From the NCBI RefSeq assembly GCF_001660705.2, contig NZ_LYBV02000001.1, positions 248,001 to 312,000 on the forward strand: a stretch of DNA of 64,000 nt, read 5' to 3'. The position numbers and the translations under genes are program-made. This stretch comes from Saccharicrinis aurantiacus. Lineage in GTDB: Bacteria; Bacteroidota; Bacteroidia; Bacteroidales; Marinilabiliaceae. Under the pieces are notes generated by a model. The model was not told the DNA's origin, did no database searches, and worked only from the letters and a program-made list of their open reading frames with translations. Below are positions 18,286 through 27,601 of the stretch, one piece after another (position 1 is the first letter of the stretch; every line of letters starts with the position of its first letter).

Positions 18286-18750
18286 ATGATTCAAAGAATA
18301 CAATCCATTTACTTACTAATAGCCACATTATTTGGTCTGTCAATGCTGTTTGCCAATCAAATTGATTTTATGAGTGAAACAGCTAATTATGCTCTTAATT
18401 TTAAAGGGTTTTATTCAGTTACTAATACTGCCATGCCTGAGGTGACATCAACGTTAGCACTTAGTATACTTTTATTTATAACTCCTTTAATTTCATTAGT
18501 TAATATCTTTTTATTTAAAAAAAGAATGGTGCAGATTCGTTTGTGTGCAGCTAATATAGGGTTGTTATTAGGGGTAACTGCCATGGTATATTATTTTGGT
18601 ATTGTTGGTATGAAAGAGTTAATGGCAACGAGTAAAACTTACGGAGTGACAATGGTATTTCCTATTGCCTCTGCAATATTAAATTTCTTAGCAATGCGTG
18701 GTATCATTAAGGATGAAGCATTAATAAAGTCAATGGATAGAATAAGATAA
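18286..18750 (+). CDS. DUF4293 family membrane protein
   Basis: This 154-residue integral membrane protein has four predicted helices and begins MIQRIQSIYLLIATLFGLSM, the typical start of the Bacteroidota family DUF4293. An upstream TTG at 18268 keeps the frame open but lies inside the predicted -7 box, so ATG 18286 is preferred. The function is unknown. A terminator follows closely, so it is monocistronic. Confidence 0.85.
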   Translation: MIQRIQSIYLLIATLFGLSMLFANQIDFMSETANYALNFKGFYSVTNTAMPEVTSTLALSILLFITPLISLVNIFLFKKRMVQIRLCAANIGLLLGVTAMVYYFGIVGMKELMATSKTYGVTMVFPIASAILNFLAMRGIIKDEALIKSMDRIR

Positions 18751-18776
18751 AATATTATAGAATTTATAAATAGTAC

Positions 18777-18814
18777 AAAAGCGAATTGGTTTCATTAATC
18801 AATTCGCTTTTTTA
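18777..18814 (+). terminator. Terminator of the DUF4293 gene
   Basis: The 12-bp perfect stem AAAAGCGAATTG (18777-18788) / CAATTCGCTTTT (18800-18811) is followed by more T residues. Confidence 0.85.
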
Positions 18815-19081
18815 TTGGTTTTAATAGCTTCCTGTTAATTTCTGTTTTTGCAGATAGTCATATGACACATTGCAGCGGAATAGCATGCAGTTTTGCTGAT
18901 AGTATATTTGCAAAGTCGCAGCCGAGTATTAAAGAATTTGTATATAGTAAACCAGCTGTTTGTCTTGAGTGATAATGTGGTAAAAGTATTGTAAATCAAT
19001 AGGCTATGATCTGGTTCTTCTTATGTGTATTGCATGCCAGATTCTTATACACTTTATCTATAAGACCGATTTGTTATAAAC

Positions 19082-19114
19082 AAAAAAACCTCGATGACTA
19101 AAGCCATCGAGGTT
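19082..19114 (-). terminator. Terminator of the V-type ATPase operon
   Basis: AACCTCGATG (19087-19096) pairs perfectly with CATCGAGGTT (19105-19114). On the minus strand a run of T residues follows (19082-19088). Confidence 0.88.
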
Positions 19115-19141
19115 AATAAAAAAGAATATTTTATAAGCTTA

Positions 19142-19597
<456 letters not shown>

Positions 19598-19627
19598 TTA
19601 TAAATTTTATATTATTCTTAAACTAAA

Positions 19628-21430
19628 TTACTTTTTGAAAGGTGCGTATTTTTCGCCTCCACCTTCGAAACCGGCGTTTTTGTAGAACTCTACAAATGTT
19701 AATCGTAATGGGTGAACAAAACTACCAAGCAGTGCCATAAAGAAATTTAAACTATGACCAAAAGCTAAAATAAGGATTGTTACTAAAATACCTACCACTG
19801 GAATATCTGGCGACAAATTAAAGGCCAACATATTAAATACATTACCTAAAATTGCACTTGATAAACCTAAGGCAAATAAACGGATATAAGATAAAACATC
19901 GCCCAATAAACCTGATGCCATACCGTATGTTTCCCATAATCCAGATCCTAAATTTAATAAAGGATTTTTACCCGGAGTATTATAGAAAAGTGCTGGTATT
20001 GCTCCAATAATACCTACTGCTGCTGCAATAGTATTGGCCAACGAAACATCAATCATTTCTTGCATACCTAAACCATAGGCTGGTAATGCAATACCAATAA
20101 TTAATATCCATCCAATTTGTGAGATAGCGTATTTAAAACCATATCCCTTACTTAAGTTTACGGCTTTAATTACCATACCAAATATAACCTGGAAGTACCC
20201 TAATATTAAGGACAGTACCATCAAGTTATCCGTAGATAAAATCCATGTTTGATATGATTTAAGCCAGCTCGATGTTGCTTCCATTTCAGCAAACATAACA
20301 CCAAAGGCAGTACCTCCAAGTATTCCCATAATTGTAGTAGATAGTCCTAAAAAGAATCCTAACCACAACAAAGGTTTTACTTTTTGACTTGCTTTTGTCA
20401 TGCCAAATAAAGTACCTAGCATAATTAAAGCACCATAACCTGCATCACCTAAACAAAAACCAAAAAACAGCATGTAAAAAGGCGCAAAGAACGGTGTAAG
20501 ATCTAACTCACTACTCTTTGGTAGTGTGTATAAATCCCCAATTGGTTCAAATAAGCGCGAGAACCAGTTGTTCTTTAACTTAATTGGCATCTCATCTTTT
20601 GGCGTTGGTGCCTCAGATAAATAGATAACACCCAATTGATCTACTTCTGCGTCGAACTCTGTTTCGTTTTCGGCAGGTATCCAACCCGATAAAACCACCA
20701 ACTTATCATCAGCCACTTTATCACCGCTATTTACCGCTTTCGAGAAATCAAGTTCTGCCTCAATAGCAGCAATACTATTATTCAGAATCTCGGGAGCATA
20801 AGCACTTATATCATCCAACTCGCGATTTAATCGTTCAAACTCCTCACGCTCTTGCGTAATTTGCTTTTGAAAATGTGAAATCGGATACTCAATACTTACC
20901 TCATCCAAGTTGGCATCTTGCAATTTCTGATCACCCTTGGTAAGCGCAACTAAAAACAGTTCACCATTATCCTGATTTACTATTTCTATGTCAGCACTTG
21001 AAGCCCAATCATCATCCCAATTTTTCTCTTCGCAAACAAAAAACTGAACATTATATCCAGCCTCTTTAATACCTGCTAGAGATTGCGGATTGTATTCTCC
21101 CCAAGGAATCATATTATCATATTCCTTTTCAAGAGATGCAATATCTTGAGATAGATTATTTGATACCTCTTGTTTATCCTCAATAACTTTCAATAATTCA
21201 TCAGCATCGGTAATTAGGGCTTTCGACTCATTCTCGCTTCCACGAGATTCGAGATCACGCACAATACCTTTGATGTGATTTATTCGAGTTATTTTAGCTG
21301 CATTTTCGTCGCTTAATTCACTTTCCGACGCTTCTATGTGAAGCACACCTAGAGAACGTAATTTCTCTAAAAAAGGCGTATAGTCTTTGTGATAAACTAA
21401 GAACGAATACTTTTTCATTGCTTGAATCAT
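19628..21430 (-). CDS. ntpI: V-type ATPase subunit I (stator membrane subunit a)
   Basis: This 600-residue protein has a cytosolic N-terminal half with coiled-coil segments (about 30-90 and 190-235) and a C-terminal half with about seven membrane helices. Ion passage depends on arginines facing the rotor. Two candidates are R517 in SYIRLFALGLSSAIL and R576 in SFVHPLRLTFVEFY, matching the positions of R735 and R799 in the yeast V-ATPase a subunit. The start codon overlaps the stop of subunit D in an ATGA arrangement, so they are translationally coupled. Length is in the range of other compact bacterial V-ATPases. Confidence 0.94.
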   Translation of the reverse strand: MIQAMKKYSFLVYHKDYTPFLEKLRSLGVLHIEASESELSDENAAKITRINHIKGIVRDLESRGSENESKALITDADELLKVIEDKQEVSNNLSQDIASLEKEYDNMIPWGEYNPQSLAGIKEAGYNVQFFVCEEKNWDDDWASSADIEIVNQDNGELFLVALTKGDQKLQDANLDEVSIEYPISHFQKQITQEREEFERLNRELDDISAYAPEILNNSIAAIEAELDFSKAVNSGDKVADDKLVVLSGWIPAENETEFDAEVDQLGVIYLSEAPTPKDEMPIKLKNNWFSRLFEPIGDLYTLPKSSELDLTPFFAPFYMLFFGFCLGDAGYGALIMLGTLFGMTKASQKVKPLLWLGFFLGLSTTIMGILGGTAFGVMFAEMEATSSWLKSYQTWILSTDNLMVLSLILGYFQVIFGMVIKAVNLSKGYGFKYAISQIGWILIIGIALPAYGLGMQEMIDVSLANTIAAAVGIIGAIPALFYNTPGKNPLLNLGSGLWETYGMASGLLGDVLSYIRLFALGLSSAILGNVFNMLAFNLSPDIPVVGILVTILILAFGHSLNFFMALLGSFVHPLRLTFVEFYKNAGFEGGGEKYAPFKK

Positions 21431-22047
21431 GATTCCGCCTCCATTTCTGCTAATGCGGCTTGTGCAGCCTGTCGGTTTTTCACAATTTTCTGTGCCGATT
21501 TAGAAAGATTCTCTTCATCTTCAAGGAATCGTTTAATTTTTCTGATGGCATCTTTATATCCTGGAATCTGTACTTTTTCGTATAAATTCACTTTCTGAGT
21601 AGTTTTTTTACGAGCTACATCAAGCAATTCCATCTTTCTAAGAAAGACTTCGCGCTCAATGGCAATTTTTGCCAGTTTTTCTACAACTGTTACTCCATCT
21701 AAAAACCACACTGGTTTACTAAACAGCGCAAATGGCTCTTTTTTAAATACTACGTCTGTTAAAACAGGAGTTTGCACACCGGCTATTTTTTTACTCTCGA
21801 GAACTACATCCTCAATAGAAATAATATCGGTATCAAACTCGCCCCATAAACGAGACATTTTATCTAAGTCCGCCATTTGTGTTTCAAGCTCCTTTTCAAG
21901 CTCTGTGGCTTGCTTTTTGGCTCGCTTCACCTCAATACGCAATGCTGCTTCTTTATTCTGAAGCGTAGGTAAAGCGCGCTCACGAATCTTGAGCTGCTTA
22001 TCCAGCATTTGCTGAGAGGTTTTATTATATTGAAACTTTACGGACAT
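21427..22047 (-). CDS. ntpD: V-type ATPase central stalk subunit D
   Basis: This 206-residue, almost wholly alpha-helical protein forms the rotating shaft inside the A3B3 head. It opens with MSVKFQYNKTSQQMLDKQL and has long N- and C-terminal coiled-coil helices (about 8-75 and 130-200) around a short central segment (GVQTPVLTDVVF). The gene overlaps subunit I by 4 bases. A 99-base gap separates it from subunit B, the largest gap in the operon. No gene for subunit F, the usual partner of D in the shaft, is found in the operon. Confidence 0.92.
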   Translation of the reverse strand: MSVKFQYNKTSQQMLDKQLKIRERALPTLQNKEAALRIEVKRAKKQATELEKELETQMADLDKMSRLWGEFDTDIISIEDVVLESKKIAGVQTPVLTDVVFKKEPFALFSKPVWFLDGVTVVEKLAKIAIEREVFLRKMELLDVARKKTTQKVNLYEKVQIPGYKDAIRKIKRFLEDEENLSKSAQKIVKNRQAAQAALAEMEAES

Positions 22048-22146
22048 ATATTTAATTTAGATTTTAGATAAGAGATAAGAGACTCTTAGATACTGATCAA
22101 TGCTATTTGTCTATTATCTAATTATCCATTTTCTATATCTAATTAA

Positions 22147-23466
22147 CTATTCTTTCCAGTATTTATCAACAAACTCCTGACGCACAACAACCTCTTCTCG
22201 TTTGAAGTTATCTTGGAATAAATCCCAAGTGGTGTCTAACATCTTTTCGGTGTCGATATTAATATCGATAGCTAATATTTGCTCAGAATATTCCTTCGCG
22301 AATTTCAAGGTACGCTCATCGTAATCTGATAAATCAAAACCATTATCCTGTTTTGTTTTTGCATTAGCAGCATCGGCGTATAAACGGATAGCTGCATTCA
22401 TCACTTGTGGATGATCTTCGCGTGTTTGCTTACCAATTACTAACTGCTTCAAACGAGATAGAGAACGGAATGGATCTACAATTACTTTACCTACATCAGA
22501 ATCCATACGTAAGAATAATTGTCCCTCGGTAATATAACCTGTGTTATCCGGAATAGCGTGAGTAATATCTCCACCATTCAGCGTTGTTACCGCAATAATG
22601 GTAATTGAACCACCATGTGGGAACTGCACTGCTTTTTCGTAAATACGAGCTAAATCAGAATACAGCGAACCCGGCATACTATCCTTAGATGGAATTTGAT
22701 CCATACGGTTAGATACGATAGATAAGGCATCGGCAAACAGCGTCATATCTGTTAAAAGAACCAATACTTTCTCTTGCTTTTCCTCAGCAAAATATTCTGC
22801 TGCAGAAAGTGCCATATCAGGAATTAGAAGACGCTCTACCGGAGCATCGTCTGTTGTATTTACAAAACTCACAATGCGATCTAGGGCACCTGCGTTATCA
22901 AATACATTCTTAAAATACAGGTAATCATCGTTAGATAATCCCATACCTCCAAGAATAATTTTATCCGCTTCTGCTCTTAAGGCCACGTTTGCCATTACCT
23001 GGTTATACGGCTGATCGGGATCGGCAAAGAACGGAATCTTCTGTCCTGTTACCAATGAGTTATTTAAATCGATACCCGCAATACCTGTTGCGATAAGATC
23101 GGATGGTTGTTTACGACGAACTGGGTTCACCGATGGACCACCTGTATCAATCACTTTTCCATCTACATCTGGGCCACCATCAATAGGATCACCAAAAGCG
23201 TTAAAGAATCGTCCGGCTAGTTGCTCACCTACTTTAATTTGCGGTGGTCGGCCTAAAAATACCACTTCGGCATTAGTAGGAATACCCTCAGTACCTTCAA
23301 AAACCTGAAGAATAACTTCATCCTTCATGATTTTTACTACCTGAGCCATACGTCCGTGCACCAAAGCCATTTCTTCGTTACCTACATCAGTTGCTGTAAG
23401 TGTTACGGTAGCCTTGGTAAGGTTCGTAATTTTAGTATATACTTTTTGAAATGCTTGAGTTTCCAT
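22147..23466 (-). CDS. ntpB: V-type ATPase subunit B (non-catalytic)
   Basis: This 439-residue non-catalytic head subunit alternates with subunit A in the A3B3 ring. It aligns with bacterial V-type B subunits by the segments VFLGRPPQIKVGEQLAGRFF, GPSVNPVRRKQPSDLIATGI and LFLRMDSDVGKVIVDPFRSL. The phosphate-loop region (LVTGQKIPFFAD) lacks the GKT of a Walker A motif, as expected for B. It lies 20 bases after subunit A. The 99-base spacer after it contains imperfect repeats of TTATCTCTTATCTAA on the minus strand. Confidence 0.95.
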   Translation of the reverse strand: METQAFQKVYTKITNLTKATVTLTATDVGNEEMALVHGRMAQVVKIMKDEVILQVFEGTEGIPTNAEVVFLGRPPQIKVGEQLAGRFFNAFGDPIDGGPDVDGKVIDTGGPSVNPVRRKQPSDLIATGIAGIDLNNSLVTGQKIPFFADPDQPYNQVMANVALRAEADKIILGGMGLSNDDYLYFKNVFDNAGALDRIVSFVNTTDDAPVERLLIPDMALSAAEYFAEEKQEKVLVLLTDMTLFADALSIVSNRMDQIPSKDSMPGSLYSDLARIYEKAVQFPHGGSITIIAVTTLNGGDITHAIPDNTGYITEGQLFLRMDSDVGKVIVDPFRSLSRLKQLVIGKQTREDHPQVMNAAIRLYADAANAKTKQDNGFDLSDYDERTLKFAKEYSEQILAIDINIDTEKMLDTTWDLFQDNFKREEVVVRQEFVDKYWKE

Positions 23467-23486
23467 GCATGTATAATTTTCAAAAA

Positions 23487-25253
23487 TTAATTTAATCTTT
23501 CTTTGATGATTCCTTCAAGCTCTTCAGAATAAGTCTTAAATGTATCAGACTCCCACTCAGAGTAATTCATTTGCTTGAATGTATTGATGATACGTTTGAA
23601 GTATACATTTACATCTTCGAAAGAATCAAAGCTGAACTTCATTTCGGTAACATCTAATACTTTCTCAAGCATGAATTTCTGACGGTGTAAAGGACAGTTA
23701 GCATCAACTTTATCAAATGAATCCTGCTGAAGAATAACGGCATCTACTAATTCTGAATTCCAGAAACGCTCATGAAATTCTAATGGTACACCATCATCAC
23801 CTAAAATATTGATTTGCTCTTGCGCCTCTTTACCTCTTAAAAGAAGTGTTTTGGCTTTATTGACATTATCTAACCAGTTTTCGCCAATTGTTTCCTTCAA
23901 ATTTTCAACTACCTCTGGATACTCTAAATATTTAGAATAACTATCGATTGGATCGATTGCTGGATAACGCTTACCATCGGCACGAGTTTGGTTAAGACCA
24001 TAGAAACAACGAGCTGCTTTACGCGTAGATTCTGTTACTGGCTCCTTAAGGTTACCCCCTGCTGGAGATACCGTACCAATAAATGTAATAGAACCTGACT
24101 CTCCGTTATTTAAGTATACAAAACCAGCACGAGCGTAGAAACTTGTGATAATTGCCGTTAAATCCATAGGGAAGGCATCCGGTCCTGGAAGTTCTTCCAA
24201 ACGGTTACTCATCTCACGAAGTGCCTGTGCCCAACGCGAAGTGGAATCGGCCATTAACAACACTTTTAGTCCCATTGCACGGTAATACTCTCCTAATGCC
24301 ATTGCTGTATATACAGAAGCCTCACGTGCTGCTACCGGCATGTTAGATGTGTTGGCGATAATGGTGGTACGCTCCATCAGTTTACGACCCGTTTTTGGAT
24401 CTTCTAACTCAGGGAACTCAGTAAAGATTTCCACTACCTCGTTGGCACGCTCACCACAAGCTGCTATAATTACAATGTCAGCATCGGCAAATTTAGAGAT
24501 ACTGTGCTGTAATACAGTTTTACCCGTACCGAAAGGACCAGGAATAAAACCAGTACCACCTTCAACAATTGGATTTAAGGTATCCATTGTGCGTGTTCCC
24601 GTTTGTAATAATTTAAACGGACGTGGCTTTTCCTTATAGGTTTTAACCGCTTTTTTAACAGGCCATTTCTGAACCATAGTTAATTTAATGTCATTACCTT
24701 CTTCATCGGTAATCACAGCGATTTCTTCATCAACAGTATATTCGCCAGCAGCAACAACACTTTTAACAGTGTAAGAACCTTCTAATTTAAAAGGAACTAA
24801 AATGCGGTGTGGCATTCCGTTTTCAGGAACTTCTCCTAACCAATCTCCCGCTACAACAGCATCTCCTGCTTTAGCAATTGGCGTGAAATCCCATTTCTTT
24901 TCACGATTTAACGGATCGGTGTAGTCCCCTCTTTTAAGGAAAACACCTTCCATTTTATTCAAATCGTTTTGAAGTCCATCGTATGTACTAGAAAGGATAC
25001 CAGGACCTAAAGTTACCTCAAGAAGGTGTCCTTCAAACTCCACATTTGTACCAATCTTTAGCCCACGGGTACTTTCAAAAACCTGAACGTAAACGTTTTT
25101 ACCCAAGATCTTAATTACCTCAGCCATCAGGTTACTTTCTGGATGCTGAATAAAACAGATTTCATTTTGGGCCACAGGTCCATCAACCTCAACAATAACG
25201 AGGTTGGCAATAATACCGGCTACCTTACCGATGGTTTTATTATTTCTTTCCAT
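23487..25253 (-). CDS. ntpA: V-type ATPase subunit A (catalytic)
   Basis: This 588-residue catalytic ATPase subunit has the Walker A motif GPFGTGKTVLQHS (K245, T246), the catalytic Glu region ACGERANEVVEIF, and the large non-homologous insertion (about residues 115-200) that distinguishes V-type A from F-type beta. It has MADSTSRWAQALREMSNRLE, the conserved Arg-containing stretch that closes the nucleotide site. The ATG overlaps the end of the DUF2764 gene by 14 bases, so the two are translationally coupled. Subunit B follows after 20 bases. Confidence 0.96.
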   Translation of the reverse strand: MERNNKTIGKVAGIIANLVIVEVDGPVAQNEICFIQHPESNLMAEVIKILGKNVYVQVFESTRGLKIGTNVEFEGHLLEVTLGPGILSSTYDGLQNDLNKMEGVFLKRGDYTDPLNREKKWDFTPIAKAGDAVVAGDWLGEVPENGMPHRILVPFKLEGSYTVKSVVAAGEYTVDEEIAVITDEEGNDIKLTMVQKWPVKKAVKTYKEKPRPFKLLQTGTRTMDTLNPIVEGGTGFIPGPFGTGKTVLQHSISKFADADIVIIAACGERANEVVEIFTEFPELEDPKTGRKLMERTTIIANTSNMPVAAREASVYTAMALGEYYRAMGLKVLLMADSTSRWAQALREMSNRLEELPGPDAFPMDLTAIITSFYARAGFVYLNNGESGSITFIGTVSPAGGNLKEPVTESTRKAARCFYGLNQTRADGKRYPAIDPIDSYSKYLEYPEVVENLKETIGENWLDNVNKAKTLLLRGKEAQEQINILGDDGVPLEFHERFWNSELVDAVILQQDSFDKVDANCPLHRQKFMLEKVLDVTEMKFSFDSFEDVNVYFKRIINTFKQMNYSEWESDTFKTYSEELEGIIKERLN

Positions 25254-26100
25254 GGCTTAATTTATATTCTTCAGGAAACTCGTAACTTGTTTCCAATTCA
25301 TTTAATAATCTCTTGAATAGCTTTCTGCCTTCTTCTTCAGATAGTAATAACCAACGTTCCACCATAAATAGTTTATAAACAAAGGCCATAATGCGCTCAA
25401 CGGTAAAGTAATTGAAGAATGTAGCATCCTCAATAAAATCCCATTTTAATTGATCTATCTTTAGTTCACGATCCAAAATATTTGACTCCTCAAATAATTG
25501 AATCATAGGCTCTATATATTCTAATTCTCCGGCTAAACCAAAATCGCGCGAACGACTTTTTGCCAATGCCTCTACAATATCTCCACCTCCAATTAGCTCC
25601 TTTTCTACATCTATTTGGTATTTTCTACCGTTTAAGGCTGTGAAAATATTTTTTTGATTGACTTCAAAATCCAAATATTGATTTAAGAAAAGGTTATTGA
25701 AATTGCGCAAGTATGCATAATACTTTTGTGTTAATAGTATCTCGGCTTGCGTTTTATCAATTGCTTCTTCAGCATTAAGAACCTCATTGGCAAAACTTAC
25801 CATGTATGAGGGAAAGGATACATCTTCGAGTGTATCAAGATGTTTCTTATCTGTTAATGGTTCTAACTCTAAAGTGGTGTACACACCTCGCGGATCGTGT
25901 TCTTTCTCTTCCTTATAAATAAGGTTAAGCAAGTTTCTATGATCAAAAGGTAAGTAAAGTGCTTGTACCATATCAATATCCTTGGCAGCAAGCTCTTCCT
26001 TTAAAGCTTCTAGAAGCGTTAATGAAGTATACGTAGTTTTTTTATCACCCAATAATATATCAGGTAATCCGGCAACCAAACAATAGTATTTATTTGCCAT
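25240..26100 (-). CDS. DUF2764 protein, V-ATPase-associated (C-like position)
   Basis: This 286-residue cytosolic protein begins MANKYYCLVAGLPDILLGDK, the typical opening of DUF2764 proteins that accompany V-type ATPase genes in Bacteroidota, spirochaetes and chlamydiae. It is rich in aromatic and charged residues and largely helical. Its place between E and A is where other V-type operons carry subunit C, and like C it has no membrane helix. It probably joins the head to the membrane part, replacing C; this rests on gene order and is not shown by a motif. It overlaps subunit A by 14 bases and lies 5 bases after subunit E. Confidence 0.85.
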   Translation of the reverse strand: MANKYYCLVAGLPDILLGDKKTTYTSLTLLEALKEELAAKDIDMVQALYLPFDHRNLLNLIYKEEKEHDPRGVYTTLELEPLTDKKHLDTLEDVSFPSYMVSFANEVLNAEEAIDKTQAEILLTQKYYAYLRNFNNLFLNQYLDFEVNQKNIFTALNGRKYQIDVEKELIGGGDIVEALAKSRSRDFGLAGELEYIEPMIQLFEESNILDRELKIDQLKWDFIEDATFFNYFTVERIMAFVYKLFMVERWLLLSEEEGRKLFKRLLNELETSYEFPEEYKLSHGKK

Positions 26101-26105
26101 ACTAA

Positions 26106-26714
26106 TTACTCCTCAAATAATAACTGATTTGTTTTTGGACGAAGGAATCCTTTAAAGAAGTTTTGGAAATCGCCTTCAGTAAAGCTGATTACGTAGCTCC
26201 CGTCTTTAGGTCCAACTTTAAAACCTGCTTTAATTCCTTTGTTGAATTCGAATGATAAACCTGCGTTTAATTCTTTAGACAAACTGTTGGAGATATATTT
26301 ATCCATTTCAGTTTTATCTGCTTCAGCTAAAGCTAAATTAATGTCGAAGTTTCCAGATTTTGTCCATCCTTCTACAACTTTTACAATAATTTCTTTGAGA
26401 TACTCAGCATTTCCAAAAACTTCTTTTACTGAAGGTTCTGCAACTTTTAATGTAATGCTGGTTTCAATTTGCTGTCGAAGTGATGAAATGGCTTGTTGTG
26501 AGCTCATTTTTAACTCTGATGCAACATTTTTAGTAATTTCTGCGGCTTTTGTATTAGCCTCGCTTACTACTTCTTCTGCCTTTTTATTAGCATCTGCTAA
26601 TACCTTTTCAGCATCAGCTTTAGCTTTCGCTAAAATTGCTTCAGCTTCTGACTGGGCTTTCTGAACCCCTTCGGCATAAAGTTTATCAGTAAGTTCCTGG
26701 AGTTTTGACTGCAT
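26106..26714 (-). CDS. ntpE: V-type ATPase peripheral stalk subunit E
   Basis: This 202-residue first gene of the operon encodes the peripheral stalk subunit that holds the head still. Residues 1-90 are one long Ala/Glu/Lys-rich coiled coil (QSEAEAILAKAKADAEKVLA), and the C-terminal globular domain ends with GFLRPKTNQLLFEE. No gene for subunit G, which pairs with E in other V-type enzymes, is seen nearby. The 887-base gap upstream must hold the operon promoter. Confidence 0.9.
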   Translation of the reverse strand: MQSKLQELTDKLYAEGVQKAQSEAEAILAKAKADAEKVLADANKKAEEVVSEANTKAAEITKNVASELKMSSQQAISSLRQQIETSITLKVAEPSVKEVFGNAEYLKEIIVKVVEGWTKSGNFDINLALAEADKTEMDKYISNSLSKELNAGLSFEFNKGIKAGFKVGPKDGSYVISFTEGDFQNFFKGFLRPKTNQLLFEE

Positions 26715-27601
26715 GATATTTATTTAAATTTAAATAATACAAGTATTTATATTTCACTCGTTCTCAACAATTTTAAATCAGATTCCAAATTATAAATTTG
26801 ATAATGAATAAACAATCTTTTTATAGGTTGATATAAAAAAAAGATATAATCCTATGTGTTAATCGATCTGTTAAACATTTTTTAACAATATTAGTTCATC
26901 AAAAAGATTGCTTATTTTTAATTATAAATCTTATCCCGAAATTTATAGTAATTGTTACTAAATCTTCATTAAATAATACTGAAACATCAATAATAAAAAC
27001 CGAAATGATGGTTTTAAATACTGAATTTTATATTCGTTAGCATTACAGGTTCTTTTTAGACTAAAGTATATTATTATTTCACTTGTTTGATACAAAAATA
27101 CTACTAGTGGTTTTGTTGTACAATAACACTTTGGTGTTATACAATTACCAATAGTAAAATGAGAATCAACAGAGTTGAAATAAGGGCAGGTTATGATATT
27201 CTATTCTTGATATATGATCACCTATTAGCTTGATATAGAAAATAGGAATAGGTGGTGATTGTGTGATGAATTCTCTTGCAATATTTTAAAATGAATCCAA
27301 TTAAACAATCAAAATTACATATATTAACATGTTGTTAAACATCATGCTTAGGTCATTCTGGTTATGTCTGTTATAATTAGCGCATTTGTTATTTTGGGTC
27401 AATATTATTCCTTTATAATTTGATAACAATGTATATTTGAGCAGCTGTGCAGTTACAGTATAAAGCGAAATGAAAATTAATGCCTGTTACCCTCATTGTC
27501 GTTCATGAGCGGAATATCAGTATTGTTTAGAACATTGAAAAGAAATCCATTATTTAATTGCAGGCTGTGATGGGATAAGTTAAATATTTGCGCAAATGGC
27601 G
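26715..27601. other. Large intergenic region upstream of the V-ATPase operon
   Basis: This 887-base AT-rich gap lies between the helicase stop codon and the ATPase subunit E start, both on the minus strand. I see no convincing gene in either strand. A hairpin with a bulge lies at 27116-27144 (TTGTA and TAACAC arms around TTTG). No confident minus-strand -33/-7 pair was found, so the ATPase promoter remains unplaced. The gap is the largest non-coding stretch in the window and may contain decayed sequence or an unrecognised RNA. Confidence 0.55.

Larger units (their letters stand above)
18751..19141. other. Intergenic region between convergent genes
   Basis: It holds two terminators: 18777-18814 for DUF4293 and 19082-19114 for the ATPase operon. 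About 270 bases between them contain no recognisable gene, although that part is less AT-rich than usual intergenic sequence here. It could be a decayed sequence. Confidence 0.5.
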
